Assembly (NCBI RefSeq): GCF_000337355.1 | Contig: NZ_AOJH01000006.1 | Coordinates: forward strand, 74,819-138,818 | Source: Halorubrum kocurii JCM 14978 | Lineage (GTDB): Archaea > Halobacteriota > Halobacteria > Halobacteriales > Haloferacaceae | DNA: 64,000 bases | Direction: 5' to 3' | Shown here: positions 8,918-17,604 of the stretch, piece by piece | How positions within the stretch are numbered: position 1 is the stretch's first letter | Layout of the letters: each line of letters starts with the position of its first letter | Made by a program: the position numbers and the translations under genes | The notes under the pieces: model-generated | The model's input: only the letters and a program-made list of their open reading frames with translations | Told to the model about the DNA's origin: nothing | Databases searched by the model: none

Positions 8918-10264
8918 ATGGGACTTTTCGATAAACTCGGTGGCGACTCGGGCGGTCGGGTCGTCTTTCTCGGAATCGATGGAGTGCCGTATGGACTTAT
9001 TGAGGACCACCCTGAGGTCTTTCCGAACCTCACAGAGATCGCTGCGTCCGGAAGCGCCGGTCAAATTTCGAGTATCGTTCCGCCCGAATCGAGCGCCTGT
9101 TGGCCGGCGTTGACCACGGGAACGAACCCCGGAAAGACTGGTGTGTACGGGTTTCAAGACCGCGAATCGGAGAGCTATGAGACCTACGTGCCGATGGGGA
9201 GCCACGTCGACGGGCCCCGCGTGTGGGATATGGTAACAGACGCTGGCCGCGACGCGTCTGTGTTCAACGTCCCAGTGACGTTCCCGCCCTCAACACGAAT
9301 CCAGCGACACGTGTCGGGCTTTCTGTCTCCCTCGATCGGCGAAGCGTCGAGTGGTGCAGATGTGCAACGCGCTATCGAGGGATTTGGGTATCAGATTGAT
9401 GTGAACGCGAAGTTGGGACACAGAGATGACAAATCTGCGTTTATTAACGACGCAGAGGAGACAGTCGCAGCCCGCCACAAGACCTTCCGGCATTACCTAC
9501 AGAAAGACGACTGGGACCTCTTCTTCGGAGTGTATATGACGACTGACCGGGTGAATCACTTCCTCTTCGGTGATTACGAGACCGACGGGGAGTACGCCGA
9601 TGAGTTCCTCGTGTTTTACCGGACGCTCGACGCGTATATCGGAGAGATTCGACAGTTGCTAGACGCCGAGACGACGCTGATTGTCGCCTCCGACCACGGG
9701 TTCACCCACCTGACGCACGAAGTGTACCTCAACAAGTGGCTCGAGGAGGAAGGGTGGCTCGAGTACGCGACTAAAGCCCACGACGAACTCGGCGACATCG
9801 CCGACAGCACCCGAGCGTATTCGCTGATTCCTGGTCGCGTCTTCCTCAACGTGGAGGGCCGGGAGCCGAACGGGACGGTCTCGAAAGCCGAGTACGAGTC
9901 CGTTCGAGACGAACTCATCGCTGACCTCGAAGCGTTAACGGGACCTGATGGTCGTCCGGTCTGCAGAAAGATCGTTCGCGGCGAGAACGCGTTCAGTGGC
10001 GACGACACGACGATCGCCCCGGATCTGGTCGTCATCCCGGCAGACGGGTACGATCTCAAGGCCGGGTTCACCGATAAGGAGACGGTGTTTGCTACGGGGC
10101 CCAGAAACGGGATGCACAAGTTCGAGAATGCGTGTCTGTTCTCTACGAGTTCTGACCTGGACCTGACAGACGTCGACCTGCTCGACATCGCACCGACGAT
10201 CCTGGAACTGATGGATATCGAGGTCGACACCGCCCGATTAGACGGGACATCGCTGCTCGTGTGA
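8918..10264 (+). CDS. Alkaline phosphatase-superfamily phosphodiesterase/sulfatase-like enzyme
   Basis: This 448-aa protein belongs to the type I phosphodiesterase/nucleotide pyrophosphatase group (PF01663) of the alkaline phosphatase superfamily. Visible metal-site blocks are FLGIDGV at 18-23, ALTTGTNPGKTG near 65, TTDRVNHFLFGD, ASDHGFTHL and a late histidine in GMHKFEN. No signal peptide or membrane segment is present, so it is cytoplasmic. It follows the anion permease with an 80-bp gap and its own promoter. Members of this family occur in haloarchaeal glycan loci and could cleave a phospho- or sulfo-ester of a sugar carrier. Its substrate is unknown. Confidence 0.85.
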   Translation: MGLFDKLGGDSGGRVVFLGIDGVPYGLIEDHPEVFPNLTEIAASGSAGQISSIVPPESSACWPALTTGTNPGKTGVYGFQDRESESYETYVPMGSHVDGPRVWDMVTDAGRDASVFNVPVTFPPSTRIQRHVSGFLSPSIGEASSGADVQRAIEGFGYQIDVNAKLGHRDDKSAFINDAEETVAARHKTFRHYLQKDDWDLFFGVYMTTDRVNHFLFGDYETDGEYADEFLVFYRTLDAYIGEIRQLLDAETTLIVASDHGFTHLTHEVYLNKWLEEEGWLEYATKAHDELGDIADSTRAYSLIPGRVFLNVEGREPNGTVSKAEYESVRDELIADLEALTGPDGRPVCRKIVRGENAFSGDDTTIAPDLVVIPADGYDLKAGFTDKETVFATGPRNGMHKFENACLFSTSSDLDLTDVDLLDIAPTILELMDIEVDTARLDGTSLLV

Positions 10265-10394
10265 CGCGCCGAAAAGATCACGCGGCCGAGATACACACAC
10301 CGGACGACACGCGTACTCGCGTGAAACGAACAAATTGAACGATCGACCAATCACTGTAGAAGTTGCAGTAGCGGTGCTAAATCAGGCAAAAGTA

Positions 10395-10402
10395 CTATAT
10401 AC
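10395..10402 (+). promoter_or_regulatory. TATA box for the zinc-ribbon microprotein
   Basis: The sequence ctatatac lies 23-30 bp upstream of the ATG at 10425, the distance expected for a leaderless haloarchaeal transcript. Confidence 0.5.
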
Positions 10403-10424
10403 GAGCAAGAAAAAGGCTAGAAGT

Positions 10425-10538
10425 ATGGCAGAGCAGCCAACGGTTCCGCGTTGTAAGTGCGGCAAGGTATTAGGGCGGGGGCTCTCAGCTCGGAGCCTTT
10501 GTTCAGACTGTCGGTCAAAAAAGAAGGCGTCTCAGTAA
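10425..10538 (+). CDS. Zinc-ribbon microprotein (37 aa)
   Basis: This very small basic protein has two cysteine pairs, C10-K-C12-G and C26-SD-C29, separated by a short Gly/Arg/Leu stretch, and ends SRSKKKASQ-like (SKKKASQ). The spacing suggests one zinc ribbon. Such CPxC-type microproteins are frequent in haloarchaea and several have been linked to regulation. A well-placed TATA box supports expression. The function is unknown. Confidence 0.65.
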   Translation: MAEQPTVPRCKCGKVLGRGLSARSLCSDCRSKKKASQ

Positions 10539-10722
10539 CGGATGCGTCACCTCCTGGGTGAGGGCAGTCCCGACTACCTTCCTCCGCACTGTATCAAAAC
10601 GGAACGCCCCGAGCAACCGCCCTACCGGTCTCGGCTGACGCAGACTCGCCTTTCTGCCGTACTCTCCAGTTTCTGTATCATAACCAAAATATTCTCATGG
10701 CGCCTCGAGAGTTGCTACTCAA

Positions 10723-11493
10723 ATGAGTGACGACGGCGCCGAAAAGCAACTGGGGACCCTTGCTTCGCTAACTGCAGCTATCGAAGCGACACAGACGGAG
10801 ATCAAGGGTGTACATATTCACACCAGCGGCGAGACCTACGAGGCACAGGTACGGCTCTCGATACCGGTACCGCGAGTACACGGCCTTGACCGGGTTCGAG
10901 TCCAGGCGGATCACACCGAGATCGTTGACAACAACCTGCAGTTCGATCTGACGGTCGAGGTCGACAGCGTCGATCTAAACAGTCCGGATACCTCTCGGTC
11001 AGCCTCTCAAGATCGGACCGGGGCAGGGAGCCGTTCGGAGTATGAACGCGAACCCACAGCCCAAACACCCGCGCATTCACGTCCGGTCACAGAGCCGGAC
11101 GGTGCTGCGAGTCAGGGCGATGGCGAAGCAAATGAGACGCCGTCAGCGTCAGATCCCCGACCTGAACGAGCTGAGACTGAGCCGGATGCCCGCCCGATGA
11201 CCGAAAGCGATAACCAAGAGGAGCTCCCCGAATATCAGGACCCCGAGCAGCTGGCGGCCGTATATGAGGCAACTGCGACATTCGAAGAAATGCGACAGGA
11301 ACTCGACGTGGACGTGACAGCACAAACGGTCCGTAAGTACATGATTAAGCACGGAATTCACGAGCCAGAACCCCGTCCGGACCGATTGCTCGAGACGATC
11401 CGTGCCTCTGAACTCGAACTCATGAACAGCGAGGAAGACCATCGCTCAGATAATAACGACCGTTCGACTGACGCAGATACCAATTCACCGTGA
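10723..11493 (+). CDS. Haloarchaeal protein with C-terminal HTH-like domain, function unknown
   Basis: This 256-aa protein has three parts. Residues 1-90 form a compact beta-rich region (GVHIHTSGETYEAQVRLSIPVPRV). Residues 90-170 are a disordered, acidic Ser/Thr/Pro-rich linker. Residues 172-225 look like a helix-turn-helix (LAAVYEATATFEEMRQEL, then TAQTVRKYMIKHGIH), and the tail is acidic. The HTH suggests a DNA-binding regulator. The start ATG follows an AT-rich stretch about 30 bp upstream. I do not recognise a named family. Confidence 0.7.
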   Translation: MSDDGAEKQLGTLASLTAAIEATQTEIKGVHIHTSGETYEAQVRLSIPVPRVHGLDRVRVQADHTEIVDNNLQFDLTVEVDSVDLNSPDTSRSASQDRTGAGSRSEYEREPTAQTPAHSRPVTEPDGAASQGDGEANETPSASDPRPERAETEPDARPMTESDNQEELPEYQDPEQLAAVYEATATFEEMRQELDVDVTAQTVRKYMIKHGIHEPEPRPDRLLETIRASELELMNSEEDHRSDNNDRSTDADTNSP

Positions 11494-11601
11494 CCCGGCC
11501 GGAATCTCTCAGGTTGATGTTGACATGATTCTCGAACGTCAGCTTCAGCGGTCCCTGTGAATCGACGGTACTCACCGATCACACAGAGCATAGGAGTGTG
11601 C

Positions 11602-11934
11602 CTACTCTTCAGACTGGTGAACCGTCGCCTCGGGGAGTGACTCGAGGAGCGATTCAAGAAGTTCATCACCATTGTACTGGACTGTTTCGGAGCGGGAATC
11701 GTAATCGAACGCATCGATTGCATCGAGTTTGGGTAGATGGTTATGTCGCAGGGCCACCGTGAGCCTGCTTCGCTCGTCTGGAGTCTGAACCTGGTTTTGC
11801 AGGTGACGGACCACATCACTAACCGGTGTGTGATCTGTCTCGGTCTCTCGCAGGAAACGAGCGATAGACCGTCGCTCGTACCGGTCTAACAGTTCGAGTC
11901 GTTCATCTATTTCCTCAGTAGTATACTCTCTCAT
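11602..11934 (-). CDS. Small winged-helix regulator (DUF7344-like)
   Basis: This 110-aa soluble protein begins MREYTTEEIDERLELLDRYERRS and continues with VSDVVRHLQNQ and VALRHNHLPKLDAIDAFDYD. This matches the haloarchaeal DUF7344 winged-helix proteins, which are ArsR-like in shape: the block VALRHNHLPKLD is the usual recognition-helix region. The ATG at 11934 was chosen because it starts the conserved part; an in-frame start 20 codons upstream adds residues without family resemblance. It is convergent with the gene ending at 11493. The target is unknown. Confidence 0.75.
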   Translation of the reverse strand: MREYTTEEIDERLELLDRYERRSIARFLRETETDHTPVSDVVRHLQNQVQTPDERSRLTVALRHNHLPKLDAIDAFDYDSRSETVQYNGDELLESLLESLPEATVHQSEE

Positions 11935-12376
11935 GAACTCATCTCTGTTACCTGCTTCACATTTACCGCGATATGTGTTTGTTATTGTTAACATTACTGA
12001 AAAATCGGACTGGAGCTGCTCCGTATCCGCCGAGACCGTCGAGCACCGGTTCGCATCGAGTATAACACCTGAGGATGTGGTTCTCTCTTTGTGATATCGG
12101 ATAGTTTAGCGCTCATTACGACCTCTACCCGGACCACTTACGCATGGATGGCCCAACACCGAACCTCGACACCTGACTAGCTTAGAGTAACCGCGATTTG
12201 GTCTCAGTGCGATACCAACAATTGATCGTAACAGCGATCCCCATCTCAACGAGGTGTAGACAAGAGTCCGTATGATTAGTCCGTTACTCGACGACTGAGC
12301 TCTTTTACACCTATATCGCAGGTATATGTGGTTCTAAAAACCGAATTTACTAGTAATACACAGGAAACGATACCGT
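11935..12376. other. Intergenic region with AT-rich stretches
   Basis: About 440 bp without a convincing gene. The part at 11940-12000 is probably the promoter of the wHTH gene. The part at 12295-12345 (cctatatcgcaggtatatg) has two TATA-like sequences that could serve the small frame at 12377. Confidence 0.4.
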
Positions 12377-12520
12377 ATGCCAAGCGAGCTGTTCAAACCG
12401 ATATTTCTGTTACTAGTCGGTGCAATCCTCGGAACCACGCTATTGAACCTCCTCGGAACACAGTCGGAACCAATCGCCAGCTGGTGTCTCATACTCACCG
12501 TCCACAGAAGTGCTGGATAA
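12377..12520 (+). CDS. Possible small or truncated single-span membrane protein (47 aa)
   Basis: A 47-codon frame reads MPSELFKPIFLLLVGAILG followed by TTLLNLLGT and a polar tail. That is one hydrophobic segment of about 17 residues (8-24) after a short charged N-terminus. It may be a genuine small membrane protein or the N-terminus of a larger one cut off by a mutation, since the last 15 residues (CLILTVHRSAG) look random. TATA-like sequences lie 30-70 bp upstream. The gene downstream is convergent. Confidence 0.4.
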   Translation: MPSELFKPIFLLLVGAILGTTLLNLLGTQSEPIASWCLILTVHRSAG

Positions 12521-12576
12521 AGTCGAACCGGACGCACCGGGTCGCACTGTTCTCGCCGACAGGCCAGCGAAATGCG

Positions 12577-13509
12577 TTAGGACATTTCTGAGACGAGTTC
12601 TCGAGTCGCGCGGCGCACTGCTGCATGGCTCGATAGCGCTGGTTCCCAGCCGAGGCCTGAGAGCTTTTCAATCGAGAGTCGCATCTTCGGGACGTCACCC
12701 GTCCATCCGCGGTCGCCGCCCGTGTATGCGTACGTTGGATCCAAGCCTAACTCCTCGGTGACGATGTCTGCGATCTCAGTGACAGAAGTCGTTGTTCGGG
12801 TTCCGAGATTGTACGTGTTAAGATCGGCAGTTGTCGTCTCGATAATGTGCTGAATCGCGTCGACACACTCTGTAACATGCAGATACGATTTCTTTTGCCG
12901 GCCGTTACCCAATATTGTGAGTTCGGACGGATCGTCTCTAAGCTTTTGAATGAAATCCGGGATCACCGTCCCGCGTTGGTGGGGACCGACGATGTTCGCA
13001 AAGCGAAAGACCCAGACGGTGAAATCGTACGAATGTGCGTACGTCGAGAGTATCGCTTCGTCAGCCAGTTTCGATGATCCGTAAATCGAGATGGGTTCCA
13101 GCGGTGCGTAGTCCTCCGGCGTTGGACGTGGCGCCTCACCGTACACCGTTGATGATGAAGTAAACGCAATATTCGAGACACCAACTTCATTCATGCGTTC
13201 AAGAACGTTGTACGTCATCGCAGTGTTCTCTTCGAACAGCTTCCGGTCTTCATCGTAGTTCGTGTCTGTGTACGCAGCGAGGTGAAACACGATATCAACG
13301 TTTTCGGTCAAAACTTCAGTGACTGCCCGAGGATCCGTGAGATCCGCCTGGACAAACTCCGCAGCGGCCGGAACCCTTGCTTGATCTCCTTTCGAGAGGT
13401 CATCGACGATCCGCACAGACGATCCGCTCTTCACGAGTTCGGTCGCTAGGTGACTTCCAATAAGTCCTGCACCACCCGTAACAAGCACATTCGCGTCTGC
13501 TAATTCCAT
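12577..13509 (-). CDS. NAD-dependent sugar-nucleotide epimerase/dehydratase
   Basis: This 310-aa extended SDR enzyme has the NAD motif VTGGAGLIGS at 9-18, the Ser/Thr block FTSSSTVYGE near 118 and a complete catalytic pair YGSSK near 147-151, followed by RFANIVGP. It is most like UDP-glucose/UDP-N-acetylglucosamine 4-epimerases. Unlike the homologue at 5160-6083, it keeps the catalytic lysine. It is cytoplasmic and probably supplies a sugar nucleotide for surface glycans. An AT-rich promoter (acttataaataaattt) lies just upstream of the ATG. Confidence 0.88.
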   Translation of the reverse strand: MELADANVLVTGGAGLIGSHLATELVKSGSSVRIVDDLSKGDQARVPAAAEFVQADLTDPRAVTEVLTENVDIVFHLAAYTDTNYDEDRKLFEENTAMTYNVLERMNEVGVSNIAFTSSSTVYGEAPRPTPEDYAPLEPISIYGSSKLADEAILSTYAHSYDFTVWVFRFANIVGPHQRGTVIPDFIQKLRDDPSELTILGNGRQKKSYLHVTECVDAIQHIIETTTADLNTYNLGTRTTTSVTEIADIVTEELGLDPTYAYTGGDRGWTGDVPKMRLSIEKLSGLGWEPALSSHAAVRRATRELVSEMS

Positions 13510-13609
13510 ATCACTGATTTAGCATGTACTTATAAATAAATTTGGAGGTTGTCAATAACGGGTATCGGCGTGGTTGGTAATACGTGACAGATTTATATCA
13601 CTAGCCGAG

Positions 13610-14032
13610 TTAGATGTCCAATACGGGTTTCGTCGTCACACCTTCACACGAAAGTTGGACCGCCTTAGCCTGCGCCGCTGAGAGTTTGTACGCTGCTTCG
13701 GACGAGTTGACCCACATAAAATTCGTGTGCTCTTCGCTCAATCTGACCTCCGTCTGCTGGGTACTCGACATGTAGTACACCCCGAGTCGATCGCTATTCC
13801 TGTCGTTAACCCACGAATTAGCGAGCAGAATGTCCTCGATGTCGACTGAGAGTGAGGTTTCTTCACGGATCTCGCGGTGTAATCCCTCTGAAACACCCTC
13901 GTATGAACTGAGTCGACCACCCGGAAGTTCCCATTCTTTGTCTGATGTACGCTGTAGTATGAGAGTGTTGTTAGAAGGCCCGAATATAACACTACGAACA
14001 CTTACGCTAGGTCTTAAAAGTTGGTCAGTCAT
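13610..14032 (-). CDS. Nudix hydrolase
   Basis: This 140-aa protein contains a complete Nudix box between about residues 38 and 61: GGRLSSYE, seven residues, then REIREETSL, matching Gx5Ex7REUxEExGU with Ser in place of the final Gly. The metal-binding glutamates are present. The length is normal for a single-domain Nudix protein that hydrolyses a nucleoside diphosphate-X compound. Being next to an epimerase, a sugar-nucleotide substrate is possible (inference). Its upstream region is AT-rich. Confidence 0.85.
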   Translation of the reverse strand: MTDQLLRPSVSVRSVIFGPSNNTLILQRTSDKEWELPGGRLSSYEGVSEGLHREIREETSLSVDIEDILLANSWVNDRNSDRLGVYYMSSTQQTEVRLSEEHTNFMWVNSSEAAYKLSAAQAKAVQLSCEGVTTKPVLDI

Positions 14033-14281
14033 ATACTTCGATGGCCACAGACATACATAAAGATTGTTGTTGTATGAATCTTTTTACCAAGACACTCGTC
14101 AGTAAACAATTTCTGACGGGTACTTAGTAATAATGTCACTGGTGACGGGCTCACACCGCAGTTAATTCACTGCTTGAGACGGCTGCGAGTGAACTAGAAC
14201 TCGAGTAGCGATCCAATTTCGGCCGGTTTGCCCAGACGCTTACGGGACAATCGAAGAAAAAGCATCGCGTTCAGCGTGGTC
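14033..14281. other. Intergenic region between Nudix and integrase genes
   Basis: About 250 bp without a gene. The integrase reads away from a boundary that could lie here. I found no tRNA gene and no clear attachment-site duplication by eye. Confidence 0.4.
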
Positions 14282-15520
14282 TCAAGAGCTGACAGAATCG
14301 ATCTCGTTGAGGGCCTCTGTAGCGACATCCCCTAACTCACCGGCCTCGATGTGTGAGTACCGCTCTCGGACCATCTCCTCGGAATTATCCAGATATCGAG
14401 CTGCGACCGTGTACCCAAAGGCCCGAACGAGGACCTCACCCATCCCGCGTCGACCGCCGTGGGGTGCGAGATAGTCGTGTTTCGGATGGTCGATATCGAT
14501 CGCGGCGGCCTCTGAGAGCCGTTGAAGAATCGATCGTGCGCCGGCCGTCGTAATCGACGGCGGGCGAATATCCTCATCGAGCGCCAGCAGTATGTCGCGA
14601 GCGTACTCCTCACGGTGTTCAGTAATCGCTTCTGGGCGGTCTCCTCGCTCCGATAGCTCTTCCTCGACGAGCTCTGCGAGCGTCCGTTGGTCGAACGTCG
14701 GGAACACCGACCATCGCTCTGTCGGCGGGTCCATCAGCTGACGGTAGCTGCGTAGCGGCGAGATCACCGGATCAGGAACGCTAGCGGCGTCCCACTGCTG
14801 TTTCTTCCGGTAGACGTCCATACTCCCGTCCTCAAGCGAGAGGTCCTCCCAACGGACCCCGCGCCGGCGGGGGTCGTTCGGATCGCGGAGGAGTTCACCG
14901 ACGCGAACGGCCGTGTACGCCAGGACGAACACCAGCGCTCGGTCACGAGCCGCTTTCAGCGCCGCGTAGCGCGCTCCCTGTTTGTCGAGCGGGTCGGTAT
15001 CCTCCGGGAGTGTCGTATACGTCTCGACGGCGTCGCGGGCTCGGCCGTCAACGTACCGGGTGAGCGCGTGGCGCTGTTCTGACGTCCAAGCCTGCTGATC
15101 GCCGGGCTTGCGGCCGTCGTCATCGGGGAGTGGTGCCATCGCACTGGCCCGTTGCGCGTAGTGCGCCTCGAGATACCCCTCGTTGACACACCAGCCGCAC
15201 CACGCAGAGATATAGCGGTAATAGGTTTGTACAGTGTTTTGTTTGAGTCCCCGATCGCCACTGAGATGCCGAGCGTACTCCCGGAAAACGCGTTCGTCGA
15301 GGTCTCCGAAGATGGGATCGCGGTCACCGTCTTCGGGGACGATCCCGGTCCAGCTGTCGCTACCACGGTCGCCGGCGGCCCACTCGGCGAACCGCTCGAG
15401 CTCGCGGGCTGCGTTCCGTCGATAGTTCCCGCCGTCGCCCCCGCGGCCTTTCCCCTTGTCCTGGAGGTAGCGCTCGAAGGAACTCGTGAGTGACTGATCA
15501 GCGCGTTCTCGGGGTGTCAT
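14282..15520 (-). CDS. Tyrosine recombinase / phage-type integrase
   Basis: This 412-aa site-specific recombinase has an N-terminal SAM-like core-binding domain (about 10-125) and a C-terminal catalytic domain. Active-site residues are R206 in AYTAVRVGEL, H354 and R357 in PHGGRRG, and the nucleophile Y388 in RERYSHI. The position that is usually His in LGH reads Asp in YLDNSEEM. This is the haloarchaeal integrase type found on proviruses and integrated plasmids. Its start overlaps the stop of the upstream gene by 4 bp (15517-15520), so it is translationally coupled to the pair at 15517-16518. Confidence 0.9.
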   Translation of the reverse strand: MTPRERADQSLTSSFERYLQDKGKGRGGDGGNYRRNAARELERFAEWAAGDRGSDSWTGIVPEDGDRDPIFGDLDERVFREYARHLSGDRGLKQNTVQTYYRYISAWCGWCVNEGYLEAHYAQRASAMAPLPDDDGRKPGDQQAWTSEQRHALTRYVDGRARDAVETYTTLPEDTDPLDKQGARYAALKAARDRALVFVLAYTAVRVGELLRDPNDPRRRGVRWEDLSLEDGSMDVYRKKQQWDAASVPDPVISPLRSYRQLMDPPTERWSVFPTFDQRTLAELVEEELSERGDRPEAITEHREEYARDILLALDEDIRPPSITTAGARSILQRLSEAAAIDIDHPKHDYLAPHGGRRGMGEVLVRAFGYTVAARYLDNSEEMVRERYSHIEAGELGDVATEALNEIDSVSS

Positions 15521-15975
15521 GGTCCCTCGTTCGCGTACTGGTAGGTCGGACGGACGTCCTCAAGGAGCTCTTCGACGATTTCCCAGAGGACCAGGGAAGG
15601 GGTCTCGTGTTGGAATGTAATCCCCCAGCGGTCCTCCGTATCGGCAACTGAGTACTGGAAATGCGCCCGTCCGAGATCGGGATGGTCCTCATCCTGGTGC
15701 CAGCCGGGATGAAATCCCGTATTTGGGTCGGTGTAATTGATACGGAACCAATCGTGTGGGTCCTGTCGATACCACTTGACGGTCAGTTCCGGCGAATTAG
15801 GACCTCTCGGGGGATCCAGGCGGGCCGGATCGAAAATCGCCCGCAGCTGGGTGGCCTCGATATCGTCAGGAACGTACTCGACAGCCGTGATCTGGGGAAC
15901 ACAGTCGAGGACGTCCCGCTTCAATTGGGCGTAGAGGTTTGCGTTCGGGTCACCACCTGGATGCGGGACCGACAT
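15517..15975 (-). CDS. Hypothetical protein, possible TumE-like (DUF6516) toxin
   Basis: This 152-aa protein has no membrane segment. The block around residues 68-110 (VKWYRQDPHDWFRINY, then TDPNTGFHPGWHQDEDHPD and AHFQYS) resembles the TumE/DUF6516 toxin fold, in which a strand-rich core carries 'FRYDN.ph....p.HKH'. The gene lies 3 bp after a wHTH gene and overlaps the integrase by 4 bp, the compact layout of a toxin-antitoxin pair carried by an integrative element. The toxin assignment rests on this local resemblance and context and is tentative. Confidence 0.6.
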   Translation of the reverse strand: MSVPHPGGDPNANLYAQLKRDVLDCVPQITAVEYVPDDIEATQLRAIFDPARLDPPRGPNSPELTVKWYRQDPHDWFRINYTDPNTGFHPGWHQDEDHPDLGRAHFQYSVADTEDRWGITFQHETPSLVLWEIVEELLEDVRPTYQYANEGP

Positions 15976-15978
15976 CGG

Positions 15979-16518
15979 TTAGCTGCTGGCCTCGGCAGAC
16001 TCTGTCGTCGGAGCCAGGAAGTCCCATTCGCGGATGGCGAAGCCGACGATCTGGATACGCCGCTGAAGGTGGTCCCACTCGCGGGCCATCTCACGGCGAC
16101 GTTCTTCCTCCTCAGCGTCAAGAGACTCGTCAGCGAGCGTCCCGCGAAGCTGGTTCGGTGATTCGACCTCGAATTCATTCTCCCAGTCGCGAATCTGCGC
16201 CTTCATATCGCCGAGACGGTCAGTGAGATCCTCGACAGTGTGCCCGCTGTCTCGAAGCCGCATAGCCTCCTGCATCGCTTGGCGACGGTAATCAGGATAA
16301 TATGTGGTGTGAGTCCCGCTTTCGTCACGGTGGAGGATGCCATCGTCGACGAGCCGATCGAGGACGCGTTTGGTCGGCTCGTGTGACCAGCCCGCTTCCG
16401 AGGCGATCCAGTTGGCTGTTCGCGGCTCCGACAACTGCCGGACGGTCATCCTCACGCGGTCCTCACCCGTGGTCTGGCGTTCCATCAGGCCCTCGGAGTT
16501 CGATTCGTCTTCGGACAT
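15979..16518 (-). CDS. Winged-helix regulator (DUF7342-like), possible antitoxin
   Basis: This 179-aa protein has an N-terminal winged helix (VRQLSEPRTANWIASEAGWS, then TKRVLDRLVDDGIL) at about 22-62, a DYRRQAMQEAMRLRDSGH segment and a C-terminal coiled-coil-like region (EEEERRREMAREWDHLQRR). This order is typical of haloarchaeal DUF7342 proteins. It is first in a three-gene unit with the TumE-like gene and the integrase. The ATG at 16518 lies 22-31 bp from a TATA box, and a longer in-frame start at 16560 lies upstream of that box. It probably represses its own operon. Confidence 0.75.
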   Translation of the reverse strand: MSEDESNSEGLMERQTTGEDRVRMTVRQLSEPRTANWIASEAGWSHEPTKRVLDRLVDDGILHRDESGTHTTYYPDYRRQAMQEAMRLRDSGHTVEDLTDRLGDMKAQIRDWENEFEVESPNQLRGTLADESLDAEEEERRREMAREWDHLQRRIQIVGFAIREWDFLAPTTESAEASS

Positions 16519-16539
16519 ACAACACCGTTCGCACTTTGT

Positions 16540-16549
16540 CTTAATATAG
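16540..16549 (-). promoter_or_regulatory. TATA box of the wHTH-toxin-integrase operon
   Basis: Read on the minus strand the sequence is cctatattaa, centred 26 bp from the ATG at 16518. It decides the start of that gene. Confidence 0.55.
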
Positions 16550-17040
16550 GTTGAGGTCATTAGTTCTATATCGAATATATTATTTCGCCATCGCCTCGAC
16601 CTCGGCTGAGGAGAGTCAGAGAAATCTCGAACCCCGTCCTTGGGGGTTCTACCCCACGGGAAGCGCCGTCGTGAGGCGGTTGCAGCATTCGTGCTTCACC
16701 GACGGCGTCGGGGTACTTCAAAGTGGTCGTGATTATCCAAGTAATCACACCCAATCCGATTGTCGGTAGATTCGTCTGTTGAGTGGAAGCACGGGTGTTC
16801 TACGCCTCGTTTTCGGCAATAGGGCAGAGGGGTAAACTATATGTCGCTATATAGAACTGGGGGCCCGGGAGTTACACAACCTCGGAGGTTGGGGTTGATG
16901 CGTGCCTTCTATTCGATTCACCCGTCCTGAACCAAAAATCGAGATTGAACTCCCCTTGGCGGCTTTGCGCTGGTTACGCTTCCGGAATCTCTTGAATGTC
17001 GAGTTCTCCGTCTGGCAAAACGTACGCCCCGAGGTGAGTA
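16550..17040. other. Intergenic region, possible element boundary
   Basis: About 490 bp with no convincing gene. It includes inverted GC blocks near 16635-16670 (gaaccccgtccttggggg and taccccacgggaagc) like the hairpin ends seen near haloarchaeal IS elements. Another AT-rich promoter-like stretch lies at 16830-16860 (ctatatgtcgctatatag). A short minus-strand open stretch at 16974-17040 ends in ELDIQEIPEA and could be the tail of a lost protein. Confidence 0.35.
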
Positions 17041-17472
17041 TCAGTTCCGTCTGTTCGGACGGTCGACGTCTTCGGCGGCCTTGATTTCGTCTGTTTTCTC
17101 AACTTCGGCGAATAGCTCTCGATATGCGTCGGGCTCGAAGAGGTTGTTCCGGTCGAACAGCTCGCGGGCGGCGTCGGTGAGCTGAAAGAACCGGTACGGC
17201 TGGCCCCGTTCGAGCCCCTCACGATCTCGTTCGATGGCCTCGATTAGTCCCACCTCCTCCAGTCGTATGAGGTGGTCGGTGAGCGTCGACGCTGCGATAC
17301 TCGGATTGTAGTATTCGAGTTCTTTCTTCGAGGGCGCACCTTTCGGGTGACCGACAATCGTCCCGATGATATTCGCGCGGGTCGTGTCGTCGAGGACACT
17401 CAACGCTGCGATCGGATCGAGGCCGGCTGCGTTCTCGGCTGGCGTGAGCGGGGTGGCGTCAGGCCGGGACAT
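17041..17472 (-). CDS. ArsR-type winged-helix transcriptional regulator
   Basis: This 143-aa protein contains LDPIAALSVLDDTTRANIIGTI followed by SIAASTLTDHLIRLEEVGLI and QPYRFFQLTDAARELFD, the standard ArsR/HTH_20 winged helix. No metal-binding cysteines are present. The ATG at 17472 gives the usual N-terminus (MSRPDATPLTPAENAAG). It is divergent from the TIR/deoxyribosyltransferase-like gene at 17605, with about 130 bp between, so it may control that gene. Confidence 0.8.
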   Translation of the reverse strand: MSRPDATPLTPAENAAGLDPIAALSVLDDTTRANIIGTIVGHPKGAPSKKELEYYNPSIAASTLTDHLIRLEEVGLIEAIERDREGLERGQPYRFFQLTDAARELFDRNNLFEPDAYRELFAEVEKTDEIKAAEDVDRPNRRN

Positions 17473-17604
17473 TGTGTATGGGTGTTTGTCTCCCGGTCGG
17501 ATAACCATTTTGGTGAAATTCGAAGTGGTAGTCAGAGTGCTTGCGTATTCCACTTCCGGTCGGATTTCCGTACCATTAGGTGGCGGTAGTGAATCCTACC
17601 AAGT

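Noticed and set aside
14033..14281. tRNA gene as integrase attachment site
   Set aside because: No cloverleaf-compatible sequence or T-loop (ggttcgaatcc-like) could be found by eye near the integrase.
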